From NCBI GenBank assembly GCA_015488485.1, contig WFNR01000100.1, positions 1 through 52,981 on the forward strand: 52,981 nt of DNA, in the 5' to 3' direction. The stretch is from Cyclobacteriaceae bacterium. Its GTDB lineage: Bacteria > Bacteroidota > Bacteroidia > Cytophagales > Cyclobacteriaceae. Position numbers and translations under genes: made by a program. Shown piece after piece: positions 35,512 through 44,254 of the stretch (positions within the stretch are counted from its first letter, which is position 1; every line of letters starts with the position of its first letter). The notes beneath the pieces are model-generated. The model saw only the letters and a program-made list of their open reading frames with translations, had not been told where the DNA came from and made no database searches.

Positions 35512-36127
35512 TTTCTGCCAGCAGGGTTTTTATGTCCCGGATCAGTTTATCTACCGATTCCTGTTCGGTGCCGTTATAAACCCCGCGGATGTGCCCCTGA
35601 CCATCAACCAGTATGAAGGCCCCGCTATGCTCATAACCGCCAGGGGCCTTAGGGTTTTCGCGGGTAGCCACATAATAACTGGTTTGCGCCATATCATAGA
35701 TGGCATCTTTATTGCCAGTAACAAAATGCCATTTGGCGCTGCTTACCCCCAGCCGCTGAGCATAGTCGTGCAGGCGCTTTACATTATCGTATTCGGGATC
35801 GATGGTGTGTGACAGAAACATAACCCGGTCGTTGTCGTGGTATGCCTCATAAACACGCAGCATTTGCGTTTTCATTACCGGGCAAATACTGGGGCACGAG
35901 GTGAAAAAGAAATCGGCCACATATATTTTACCCTTGTAGGTATCATTGTTAACCAGGTTGCTGTCCTGATCAACAAATTGGAAAGGCTTGATGGTATGAT
36001 AAACCGTATCGGTGCCATTCGGGGTTTCAATATACTCATGGCGGCCCAGGATGGGTAATCTGGCAGCTTTTTGCTGGCATCCCCAAACAATTGCCAGTAT
36101 GAAACCAACAGCAAAAAATCTGTTCAT
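35501..36127 (-). CDS. SCO1/SenC/PrrC family copper chaperone or thiol-disulfide protein
   Basis: This 208-residue lipoprotein-like protein (signal ending VWGCQQ) has a thioredoxin fold. The Cys pair is in FTSCPSICPVM (CxxxC) and the conserved His is in GYEHSGAF, together forming the copper site of SCO proteins. It is needed for maturation of the Cu-A centre in cytochrome oxidase in known members. It is co-transcribed with the cytochrome c gene downstream. Confidence 0.93.
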   Translation of the reverse strand: MNRFFAVGFILAIVWGCQQKAARLPILGRHEYIETPNGTDTVYHTIKPFQFVDQDSNLVNNDTYKGKIYVADFFFTSCPSICPVMKTQMLRVYEAYHDNDRVMFLSHTIDPEYDNVKRLHDYAQRLGVSSAKWHFVTGNKDAIYDMAQTSYYVATRENPKAPGGYEHSGAFILVDGQGHIRGVYNGTEQESVDKLIRDIKTLLAENDQ

Positions 36128-36168
36128 GATATTTTTTTGACAAAACTACAGGATTGCCGGCAATTGTT

Positions 36169-36741
36169 TTATAACCAACCGGGCGGGATATCATCAGGGC
36201 GGTCAACATCGGAGTAGGTATCCAACAGGTAATAGCTATACCCTTGCTGGTGGCATACCTCCAGGGTTTGCTGCAATACACGGTCTGTTCCCCAGTCAAT
36301 TCCTGTAAACAACGTGGCCAGAGGCTGCTTAAGGGCTATCAGATAATAGCCGCCATCGCTGGCCGGACCCAGCACTACTTCATGGTTGGTGAGGGCCTCA
36401 AAGGCAGCGTGTAGATCTTCCGGCCTGATGTAGGGACAGTCGCTACCGATCAGGCATACCCGTTCGCATAGCTTGAGTTCCTGCCGAAAGGCGTGTAGCA
36501 TGCGTTCACCCAGGTCATGGCCTTGTTGCAGGGCATAGGGCGGCTCAGTATGCGCAGGTGGTTGTTCGGCATAATATGTTTTGCAAGGTAACCCCGCCTG
36601 CTCAGCCAAGGCAAATGTTTGACCGAGTAGCTTGCGGTATATACGCAGCGCAGCAGCTTGGCCCAGAGTGGCTGCCAGGCGTTTCTTGACCTTGCCTCCA
36701 ACGGGCGGACGTGCAAAGATAATGAGCAAATCTTTTTGCAT
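36169..36741 (-). CDS. DUF2064 / TIGR04282-type glycosyltransferase
   Basis: This 190-residue GT-A-fold protein has IIFARPPVGGKVKKRLA at the start (nucleotide-binding loop), LGERMLHAF, LIGSDCPYI (DxD-like) and VVLGPASDGGYYLIAL. It matches TIGR04282, annotated as arsenosugar biosynthesis because of a few contexts; no arsM or other arsenic gene is present here. Glycosyltransferases of the minus-strand operon at 39019-42516 lie beyond the histidine kinase gene, so membership in a glycolipid pathway is possible. Confidence 0.88.
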   Translation of the reverse strand: MQKDLLIIFARPPVGGKVKKRLAATLGQAAALRIYRKLLGQTFALAEQAGLPCKTYYAEQPPAHTEPPYALQQGHDLGERMLHAFRQELKLCERVCLIGSDCPYIRPEDLHAAFEALTNHEVVLGPASDGGYYLIALKQPLATLFTGIDWGTDRVLQQTLEVCHQQGYSYYLLDTYSDVDRPDDIPPGWL

Positions 36742-37039
36742 ATTTTAAAGAAAAGTGTAAAGAACAGTTGTAACCTTACTTGTATGATTATTGATAAAAT
36801 TATATTTCTTATGTACAGTATTTTCAAAGTGAAGATTGGAATATACGCTATATTTTTCCTTTTAATTATTAAATAATAATGCAATAATAATCATTTTTAA
36901 GCAACTCCGGTTTTAGTAGGTAATATTGCGGACTTATTAAAATACAAAAATATATATTTATATTGCATGTAATGTTTTTGTTGATGTTATATTATTTTTC
37001 GTGTAAAGTAAAATGATTATTTTTACTTTAGTGTAGATT
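36742..37039. other. AT-rich divergent intergenic region
   Basis: This roughly 300-base spacer separates the DUF2064 gene (minus) from the histidine kinase (plus). It is strongly AT-rich. Two features are visible: a possible minus-strand -7 box TATTTTTG at 36945-36952, about 200 bases from the DUF2064 start, and a perfect 10+10 bp inverted repeat at 37004-37030. No ORF or RNA gene is recognised. Confidence 0.5.
37004..37030. promoter_or_regulatory. Perfect inverted repeat just upstream of the histidine kinase gene
   Basis: TAAAGTAAAA (37004-37013), seven bases, then TTTTACTTTA (37021-37030). It ends 9 bases before the TTG start at 37040. It could be an operator, or an mRNA hairpin that limits initiation. 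Confidence 0.5.
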
Positions 37040-39058
37040 TTGCAAGTGAATTGTAGATTGAATAATGTTAGTTGGCTATCTGGAATAACTATCCCGTTAT
37101 TAATAGTATTTTTTAGCGGGCAGGCCCGGGCTCAGCATGATGAGATACTGGCGCTGGAAGATTCGTTGTCTGTTGTAGAGAACGACAGCCAGCGGGTTGA
37201 TCTTCTTAACGAGCTTGCCCGCAAATATATGGCTTTTGATATAGTAAAAGCCAATGGGTTATTGTACAAGGCAGATAGTCTGGCTGTTGCAATTGGTTAT
37301 AGACGCGGTATTGCGAAAACCCAAATAAGTATGGGCCGGCTCAATGCCTACCTATCTGAATATAAAAAAGCACTTGAGTATTTTGGCAAAGCGCTGGCCT
37401 TTTATGATGGACATGTAACCAACAGACAGGATTCAATTGAAATTGCCGGGTTGTACAGGCAACTGGGGATCGTCAATCAGTATCATGAAAACCTGAAAGG
37501 GGCCAGGCTATATTACAATAGGGCTATTAGCCTTTATAAGGCTTTGCAGGATCGCAAAGGAGAAGCTATTGTTTTAAACAATATCGGCACCCTGTTTCTT
37601 ACCAACAAAAAGGGACAAGGCAATGCCGATAGCGCTTTTTATTATTTTGATCAGGCCAGGTTGTTAAACCTCGAAATAAAGAATGAAAAACATTTGTCGG
37701 CCAACTATTCCAATCTGGGCTATTCTTTCGCCATGAAAGGCGATCATAAAACGGCTATTGAATATTATTCCAAAGCTTTGGATATTGCCAAAAAACATGA
37801 TGACAAGGATGGGGTAGCAGTGTCGCTTAATAATATTGGCGATGGTTATATGAATCTGGGTGAGTTGGATAAGGCCGATTCGTTTATCAGAGAATCGATG
37901 CGTATTAACAATGATGAAGGGTTGAAAGATAATCTCTATATCAACTACTATACGTTGGGTGAAATATATGAGAAAAAGGGGGAATACAAGAAGAGTCTGG
38001 AATGGTATAAACGAGCCAATCAGGTAAGAGAGAAAATTTTCAGGCCTGGCAACTGGAGTATCTTAATGGATATTCAGAATGATCAACTTAAAAGAATACA
38101 GCAAAGGGAAATTGAACAATTGAATGCCATAAATGCCGAAAAGGTAAAGACTGAACGGTTTAAGAAAATTCTGTTCCTCTCTATTGCGATATTTACCCTT
38201 TTGTTATTGCTGGGTATTACCTATTATTTTATGAAACGCCATAAGGCTGCTTTAAGAATAGAGATGCAAAGTCGTGAAATAATAGCCCAAAAGGAACAAA
38301 TAGAACAGCAGGCCAAGAAGATCAGGCAGGTAAACAAGACTTTGCGCGAACGCAACAAAAAGCTACGTGAACTAAACGAAGAGCGCATTTATATGATGAG
38401 CGTAGTGGCGCACGACCTTAAAAGCCCGCTTAACCAGATCAATGGTTTGGTAAATGTGATCAAACTGGAAGATGAATCGCTCACTGATACCCAACATGAG
38501 TGCCTGGATAATATCTCAGTGGTGTCACAGCGTTTGAGTGATCTCATCAATAAGATACTCGGCAGTCGCTTATATGATAAAAAGAAGGAAGATATTGAGG
38601 TGGAGCCTGTTAATATCGAAGAGGTGGCGGAAAGCTCCATCAACGACTTCAAGGAAGTGGCTGCCGCCAAAGAGATTACCCTCAACCTGACGGCCCCTGG
38701 CCAGGATACCTTGGTGCAGGCGGACAGGCATTATCTGCGTCAGATCATTGACAACCTGGTTTCCAATGCGATCAAATTCTCACCTGCCGGCTCCAAAGTA
38801 GATGTCAATATTGTGGAGGAAGATGATAAAGTTCAACTGGAGGTGATTGATGAAGGGCCGGGACTTACCAAGGAAGATAAGGAGAAATTATTTACCGAAT
38901 ATGCTGTACTGTCGGCCAAGCCTACCGGAGGAGAGTCATCCACCGGCCTTGGGCTGGCCATTGTAAAAAACTACGTGGAGAAACTTGGTGGTAAAATTTG
39001 GTGTGAAAGTGAGCCCGGTCAAGGGGCAGCATTCAAGGTGCGTTTCGATAAGGCGTAA
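37040..39058 (+). CDS. TPR-sensor hybrid membrane histidine kinase
   Basis: This sensor kinase of about 672 residues has a signal peptide (ending ARAQ) and tandem TPR repeats at residues about 40-335 in the periplasm (IVLNNIGTLFL, ANYSNLGYSFAMKGD, VSLNNIGDGYMNLGE). One membrane helix follows (about 376-396), then a coiled coil (about 400-450). The HisKA box has His458 in VAHDLKSPLN. The HATPase domain has DNLVSNAIKFSP, DEGPGLT and STGLGLAIVKNYV. No receiver domain and no response regulator gene are nearby. The start is uncertain: TTG at 37040 or GTG at 37046. The 3' end overlaps the convergent glycosyltransferase gene by 40 bases. Confidence 0.92.
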   Translation: MQVNCRLNNVSWLSGITIPLLIVFFSGQARAQHDEILALEDSLSVVENDSQRVDLLNELARKYMAFDIVKANGLLYKADSLAVAIGYRRGIAKTQISMGRLNAYLSEYKKALEYFGKALAFYDGHVTNRQDSIEIAGLYRQLGIVNQYHENLKGARLYYNRAISLYKALQDRKGEAIVLNNIGTLFLTNKKGQGNADSAFYYFDQARLLNLEIKNEKHLSANYSNLGYSFAMKGDHKTAIEYYSKALDIAKKHDDKDGVAVSLNNIGDGYMNLGELDKADSFIRESMRINNDEGLKDNLYINYYTLGEIYEKKGEYKKSLEWYKRANQVREKIFRPGNWSILMDIQNDQLKRIQQREIEQLNAINAEKVKTERFKKILFLSIAIFTLLLLLGITYYFMKRHKAALRIEMQSREIIAQKEQIEQQAKKIRQVNKTLRERNKKLRELNEERIYMMSVVAHDLKSPLNQINGLVNVIKLEDESLTDTQHECLDNISVVSQRLSDLINKILGSRLYDKKKEDIEVEPVNIEEVAESSINDFKEVAAAKEITLNLTAPGQDTLVQADRHYLRQIIDNLVSNAIKFSPAGSKVDVNIVEEDDKVQLEVIDEGPGLTKEDKEKLFTEYAVLSAKPTGGESSTGLGLAIVKNYVEKLGGKIWCESEPGQGAAFKVRFDKA

Positions 39059-40350
39059 TCACGATAATCGTAATACATAGCCACCAGTACAGCCAGGTAC
39101 TCAAGGGTTACTACCAGATAGTTTTCTGTAAACCCTGTTTGGCTATATCCCAGATAGGTAAAGCAGATGACCAGACTCCACACCAGCGGAAAGCGCCAGC
39201 GGGTAAAGGGCGCCAGTGCTACGGGCAAAATCACATACCAGGGATGCAGAATCGGGGAGGTGAAAGCATAAATTGTATAAATAAGCGTAAAAGCAACTGC
39301 CAGTCCGGCAGCTCTTTTATTAAGCATATAAGACAATATCAGGATAACGCCTGCTCCCACGACAAACAGCAATTTACCCACAAAAGCGATGGTGTTGTAA
39401 CCATATAGCCAGTAACCTATTTGCCTAAGTAAGTAATACAGGCCGGCATTGAACTCCAGTTTTTGATAGTACAAGGTAAGGCTATCGGCCATGCCTGCCC
39501 AAAAGGAGGCGTCCAGCAGGGGCAGCGATACCAGTAGCAGGGTGGCCAGGAAGACTGCCAGAAAAGCCCCGCGCTGTTTGAGTTTGAGCAGGATAAACGG
39601 CAAAAACATCAGCGGCAACAGCTTGGCGGCCACCGATAAGGCCAGCCAAAAGCCGGCTATATTAATTTTATTTTGTTGCCAGGCATAAATAAAGGCCAAC
39701 AAAAACACCAGCATCAGCGCCTCATGGTGCAAATTACCACTCAGCTCTATTATTACCAGCGGGTTTAGGGCATAGATGCTTACCAACTGCACAGGCTGGC
39801 TGGCTTTTCTCAATATCCGTACAATCAGCCATAAGCTGGTTGCTTCGGCCATTATAATAAACAACCGCATCACCAGCACCGCATGTAATATATCATGTGG
39901 AAAAAGCTTGGCGGCCAGCCAGTTGATAAACTGCGGAATAGCCGGGTACACGGTGTAGTGGGTAGGGGAGTTGAGCAGCCCGAACAATTGCGGTGTGATA
40001 CCGTAAGCCCTCAGGGCCGGGTTGTCCACCAGGTCGGCAGGCAGCCCGGCAAAGGGGTTGATACCGGCTGCCCACAGGCGGCCATCCCAGATAAAGCGGT
40101 AGAAGTCGTCCGATAAGGCCGGTAGCGCCAGCAAGGGCAGTAACCGGTAGAGCAGAGCAGCACCCAGCAGCACCCCGATGTTCAACTGCCTGTACCTGGC
40201 CAATAAAAAAACATAGGCAGCAAACAGCAGGATGAATAGTAAGCTTAACTCTACGGACTGATAGCGCTGGGTATAATAAAACAGGCGCGCATAGAGCAGG
40301 GTGCTCAATGCCAGTATGATAAAGTGGGTGAAATCAGACCTTTTTGGCAT
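39019..40350 (-). CDS. Polytopic membrane glycosyltransferase (GT87/mannosyltransferase-like, GT-C)
   Basis: This 443-residue protein has 10 or more predicted membrane helices. The GT-C signature is in the first loop: ALSDDFYRFIWDGRLWAAGINPF (acidic pair after helix 2), with a later HPWYVILPVALAP. Such enzymes use polyprenyl-phosphate sugars as donors on the outer side of the inner membrane. It is last in the operon with two GT2 enzymes, and its start overlaps the upstream gene by 17 bases. The donor and acceptor are unknown. Confidence 0.82.
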   Translation of the reverse strand: MPKRSDFTHFIILALSTLLYARLFYYTQRYQSVELSLLFILLFAAYVFLLARYRQLNIGVLLGAALLYRLLPLLALPALSDDFYRFIWDGRLWAAGINPFAGLPADLVDNPALRAYGITPQLFGLLNSPTHYTVYPAIPQFINWLAAKLFPHDILHAVLVMRLFIIMAEATSLWLIVRILRKASQPVQLVSIYALNPLVIIELSGNLHHEALMLVFLLAFIYAWQQNKINIAGFWLALSVAAKLLPLMFLPFILLKLKQRGAFLAVFLATLLLVSLPLLDASFWAGMADSLTLYYQKLEFNAGLYYLLRQIGYWLYGYNTIAFVGKLLFVVGAGVILILSYMLNKRAAGLAVAFTLIYTIYAFTSPILHPWYVILPVALAPFTRWRFPLVWSLVICFTYLGYSQTGFTENYLVVTLEYLAVLVAMYYDYRDYALSKRTLNAAP

Positions 40351-41815
40351 GGTGAAAAACAGGTATAATATGGCTTAGCGAGATGACGGCAAAGCCGCTC
40401 ATGAGCATCAGGTGGAAGGGCAGTAAACCGTAATCGTTCATGCGAAAAGCCAGCCACACACCAACCGCAAAATAAAAGGCCAGCAACAACTCCAGCCAGG
40501 GCAGCCAGCCGGTCTGCCGGTTGAGGTAGTGCAAGCTCTCGCGCTGAATACCTTGGTCGGTAGCGTTAAACTTAGGCGTGCGTACAAAGGGTGTTTTGCG
40601 GCCCAGCAACCCTTCCAGCACGGCCAGGCCGTTGTGCAGAGCCAACCCCATAGAAACTACGATAAAAGCAAAAAACATCGGCACAAAGCGCTCTTTAATA
40701 CGCGTATGGGTGGCCTTTTTGCTGGCTACCCAAAAGTAAAAGCCGATTGATAAAAAGCCGATCAGAAAGAAATTGGCCAGCAGGAAGACATGATGCAGGG
40801 CCGGATGGTGCTCTTTGATAAAAAACATCGGCAGGCTGAGCAGGCCCATGACCAGCAGGAGCAGGAAAACGCTGCTGTTGAGCAGGTGAAAAGCAGCGTG
40901 TATTTTGGTGGTGAGGGGCAAGCGTTGCCTAAAAACACGCCCCAGCAATTTGCGGGCGGTTTCGGCCGCTCCTTTGTTCCAGCGGTACTGTTGCGATTTG
41001 ATGGCCGGCATAAGCACCGGCAGCTCAGCCGGTGATTCCAGGCCTTCGAGGTAGCGAAAACGCCAACCGCGCAACTGGGCGCGGTAGCTCAGGTCGAGGT
41101 CTTCGGTAAGGGTGTCGGCCTGCCAACCCCCGGCATCTTCGATACAGGCCCTGCGCCATACCCCTGCAGTGCCGTTAAAATTGATAAAGCTGTTCACACT
41201 ATTGCGGCCGGTTTGTTCTACCGAGAAGTGAGCATCCAGGCCGAAAGCCTGCATTTTGGTGAAAAAAGAATAATTGCGGTTGATATGTCCCCAGCGTGTT
41301 TGTACCACTCCTGTCTTGCTATCGGCAAACCAGGGGATGGTCTGGCGCAGGAAATCCGGCCGCGGCAGAAAATCGGCATCGAAGATAGCCACAAACTCCC
41401 CGCTGGCTTGTTGCAGCCCGTAGGCCAGGGCCCCGGCTTTAAAGCCACTGCGAGCGGGCCGCCTGATATGTTTGATAGCAAAGCCCTTTTGTTGATAGCG
41501 CCTGACCAGGCGGGCCGCCAGGTCGTTGGTTTCGTCCGTGCTGTCGTCCAATACTTGTATCTCCAGTTTGTCAAGCGGGTAATCGAGCCGGCAAACGGCT
41601 GTAATAAGCCTTTCGATTACATACTTTTCATTATAAACCGGCAACTGCACGGTTACGGCCGGCCACTCAGCAGGTGGCGGTGGCGGCTCCTGTGGCTGCT
41701 TACTGCGCTGGCGCATATAAAGCCAGGTAAGATGTAACTGCCCCAGGCTATACAAGAACAGCAGCCCTGCTGCCAGAAAATAGATGCCAACGATCAGATA
41801 TTCATACCAGGCCAT
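40334..41815 (-). CDS. Membrane glycosyltransferase family 2 (cellulose-synthase/glucomannan-synthase-like)
   Basis: This 493-residue GT2 has an N-terminal helix (IVGIYFLAAGLLFLYSL), a GT-A domain and C-terminal membrane helices. Motifs: TVQLPVYNEKYVIERLI, LDDSTDET, FDADFLP (DxD), TEDLDLSYRAQLRGW (TED) and QQYRWNKGAAET (QxxRW). Together these define processive or beta-glycosyltransferases. It lies between two other glycosyltransferases, 2 bases after the GT2 at 41818. The product could be a glycolipid headgroup or a polysaccharide. Confidence 0.9.
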   Translation of the reverse strand: MAWYEYLIVGIYFLAAGLLFLYSLGQLHLTWLYMRQRSKQPQEPPPPPAEWPAVTVQLPVYNEKYVIERLITAVCRLDYPLDKLEIQVLDDSTDETNDLAARLVRRYQQKGFAIKHIRRPARSGFKAGALAYGLQQASGEFVAIFDADFLPRPDFLRQTIPWFADSKTGVVQTRWGHINRNYSFFTKMQAFGLDAHFSVEQTGRNSVNSFINFNGTAGVWRRACIEDAGGWQADTLTEDLDLSYRAQLRGWRFRYLEGLESPAELPVLMPAIKSQQYRWNKGAAETARKLLGRVFRQRLPLTTKIHAAFHLLNSSVFLLLLVMGLLSLPMFFIKEHHPALHHVFLLANFFLIGFLSIGFYFWVASKKATHTRIKERFVPMFFAFIVVSMGLALHNGLAVLEGLLGRKTPFVRTPKFNATDQGIQRESLHYLNRQTGWLPWLELLLAFYFAVGVWLAFRMNDYGLLPFHLMLMSGFAVISLSHIIPVFHHAKKV

Positions 41816-41817
41816 GC

Positions 41818-42516
41818 TTACAAATTTCTGAAAATGGTATATAAAATTTTATATCCTGCCAGGATACTTCCTTTTACCGTACCCGATACTTTGGAATGAC
41901 CGATGCGGGCGCGGTAGCTGACCGGCACTTCGGTAAAGCGCAGCTTCTTTTTGGCAGCTTTAACCTGCATTTCCACCGTCCATCCGTAGTTGCGGTCGCA
42001 CATGTGCAGCGCCAGCAGGGCGGGCAGCCGGATGGCACGGAAAGGCCCCAGGTCGGTAAAATGGGCGCCATACAGCCACCTGAGCAGGCGGGCCGACAGC
42101 CAGTTGCCAAAGGCTTGTACCGGTGTGAGCGAGCCCGGCTGGCGCTGCCCCAGCGCCCGTGAGCCGATTACCATATCCATGTCATCTTCGATAATCGGCC
42201 GCACCACGTCCGGCAACTCTTCGGGGTGGTCGGAATAATCGGCATCCATAAACACCACAATGTCGGTGTCGGGGGCCGTTTGTTGTACATAAGCAATGCC
42301 TTTGAGGCAGGCCGCTCCGTAGCCGCGCTCCGCCTCGTGCAGCACGGTGGCCCCGGCCTGGCGCGCTACTGCGGCTGTCCGGTCGGTAGAGCCGTTGTCC
42401 ACTACCACCACTTCACTTACCCACTCTTTTGGTATATCGGCCAGCACTTTGACTATCGATCCCTCCTCGTTTAAGGCCGGTATTATTACCCGGCAAACCG
42501 GTTTTTCCATAGGCAT
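41818..42516 (-). CDS. Glycosyltransferase family 2 (DPM1/polyprenyl-phosphate sugar synthase-like)
   Basis: This 232-residue cytoplasmic GT2 has VIIPALNEEGSIVKVL, VVDNGSTDRTA, MDADYSDHPEEL (DxD) and GPFRAIRLPAL. It resembles enzymes that charge polyprenyl phosphate with a sugar, which would supply the GT-C enzyme of the same operon. The start overlaps the 4Fe-4S gene stop by one base (TAATG). The start could be residue 3 (MEKPVC). Confidence 0.9.
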   Translation of the reverse strand: MPMEKPVCRVIIPALNEEGSIVKVLADIPKEWVSEVVVVDNGSTDRTAAVARQAGATVLHEAERGYGAACLKGIAYVQQTAPDTDIVVFMDADYSDHPEELPDVVRPIIEDDMDMVIGSRALGQRQPGSLTPVQAFGNWLSARLLRWLYGAHFTDLGPFRAIRLPALLALHMCDRNYGWTVEMQVKAAKKKLRFTEVPVSYRARIGHSKVSGTVKGSILAGYKILYTIFRNL

Positions 42517-44252
42517 TATTTGATAAAGCCGTTGGGTTGGGACCTGTTATGCGGGTCGGCATTTTCCAGTTTAAGTACCCCACGCGGGCATACGGCTGCA
42601 CAGATGCCACAACCTACACAAGAGGCACGCACGATGTTTTCGCCTTTCTGGGCGTAAGCCCGTACGTCAATACCCATTTCGCAGTAGGTAGAGCAGTTGC
42701 CGCAGGAGATACACTGGCCGCCATTGGTGGTAATGCGGAAACGCGACTTGAAGCGCTGGATAATGCCCATGTAGGCTGCCAGCGGACAGCCGAAGCGGCA
42801 CCATATGCGGTTGCCCATAAGCGGGTAGAAACCGGTGCCCACTACTCCGGCAAATACCGCCCCGATCAGCGCCCCGTATATTTCGCGCAGGGTATAGGTA
42901 TTGATGCCCAGCCACATGGCCTGTCCGGTAAAATAAGTATAAAGCACCCCGATGGTCATCACCACGGCAAAGGCCAGCACACTGTATATCAGGCCTTGTT
43001 CTATCTTCCAGGCACGAGTGCTTTTGTCCGACAACTGGCGGAACGGATCCCCCAGGGTCTCGGCCAGTCCACCGCAGCCGCACACCCAGCTACAGTACCA
43101 GCGTTTGCCGTAAAAATAGGTGAACAGCGGTACTCCGATAAAGGAGAGCATGATACCCCAGCCTAGCATGAAGATACCCAGCCGGCCGCTGGCAAGCAGC
43201 TTGTTTATTTCAAAATCAAAGAAAAAGTCATAATCGAGCGGCCAGATATTTTTAAAATCAAAATAAGGCTGGTTGAGCCTTACCAGGATTTCTGGTATAA
43301 TAAAGGCAAAGGCCGTTTGGAAAAACATGACCGACAAGGTGCGCACCACCTGATAGCGGTTGAAGCGGTACTTGATAAGCATGCGCACGCCCATAACCAG
43401 CACACTCAGGGTGTACAGAAAGCCATACAAGAAGAAAGGCCCGGCCTGGTTGCCACTTAATGCCTTGCTGAGCGGATCGGCCAGGCTAATCCAGGCGGTC
43501 ATCAACTCCGGATAAAAGTAAAGGATGATGTAAAAGGTAATCAGAAAGGTGCCAATGATGATACCCAGCCACTTGCGGCTGGTGGCCGGGTGGCGAAAGA
43601 TGCCATTGTTTTTGATACCTGGCGGCTCTTGCAGCATTTGCAGGCTCAGGCCGAGGGCACCCAGTATTACGAGGCCGAAGCTGAGTAGGTCCCAGAGCAA
43701 AGGATTGCTGCTGGCAGGCCCCTGCAAGCTGGCACGGGCCAGGCTGTATTTTATCGCCTTCTGCCGGTAGCGATCGAAGCCTTGCTTGGGCAGAATCTCA
43801 TATTGTATCAGATTGTGGTTGAGGGCTTCGAGTTGCTGCCGTGCCTCATCGACATTGTCATACACTTTGCCATAGAGCCAGTTGCCGTAGCTGTCAACCA
43901 GTGCGGCTTTATCTTTGTCCAGCAGGCTGTCCAGATAGGTCTTGCTAAGGCCGCTGGTGGTCATGATGCCGGCCAGGGCTTCTATTTCATCATCATGTAG
44001 GCCGTTGCTTTGTGCCACCCGTAGGTTTACGCGTGTCATGGCTGCACCCAGTTCACCGGCCAGTTGCCAACTGCCTATCGGCTTATCGAAAAGGCTGGTC
44101 AGTTCTTCAGTTAGTAATTCTTGCCTGTCCGGGTCTTCAATAGTCTGACGGATATGCTCGCTGCTCAGCCGATGGTAAGAAATAAAAGGGACGGCCAGAA
44201 ATACCGCAAAACCGGTGATAATCAGTGTGATATAGATATATTGCTTGTGCAT
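42516..44252 (-). CDS. Polytopic 4Fe-4S membrane protein (NosR/NapH/CcoG-like)
   Basis: This 578-residue redox protein has an N-terminal membrane anchor (residues about 6-26) and a helical periplasmic domain (about 30-185). About six membrane helices carry two C-x3-C motifs (WYCSWVCGCGG and RIWCRFGCPLAAYMG). C-terminally there are two ferredoxin clusters (CISCGNCSTYCEMG and CVGCGICAAVCPRG). The C-x3-C motifs and tandem clusters match NosR/NapH-type electron conduits across the membrane. It pairs with the flavoprotein encoded 2 bases upstream, and lies in a glycosyltransferase operon. The electron acceptor is unknown. Confidence 0.85.
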   Translation of the reverse strand: MHKQYIYITLIITGFAVFLAVPFISYHRLSSEHIRQTIEDPDRQELLTEELTSLFDKPIGSWQLAGELGAAMTRVNLRVAQSNGLHDDEIEALAGIMTTSGLSKTYLDSLLDKDKAALVDSYGNWLYGKVYDNVDEARQQLEALNHNLIQYEILPKQGFDRYRQKAIKYSLARASLQGPASSNPLLWDLLSFGLVILGALGLSLQMLQEPPGIKNNGIFRHPATSRKWLGIIIGTFLITFYIILYFYPELMTAWISLADPLSKALSGNQAGPFFLYGFLYTLSVLVMGVRMLIKYRFNRYQVVRTLSVMFFQTAFAFIIPEILVRLNQPYFDFKNIWPLDYDFFFDFEINKLLASGRLGIFMLGWGIMLSFIGVPLFTYFYGKRWYCSWVCGCGGLAETLGDPFRQLSDKSTRAWKIEQGLIYSVLAFAVVMTIGVLYTYFTGQAMWLGINTYTLREIYGALIGAVFAGVVGTGFYPLMGNRIWCRFGCPLAAYMGIIQRFKSRFRITTNGGQCISCGNCSTYCEMGIDVRAYAQKGENIVRASCVGCGICAAVCPRGVLKLENADPHNRSQPNGFIK

Positions 44253-44254
44253 GG

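Noticed and set aside
36169-36741. Arsenosugar biosynthesis as the role of the DUF2064 glycosyltransferase
   Set aside because: The family name comes from a few contexts, and no arsenic methyltransferase or related gene is present in the window.
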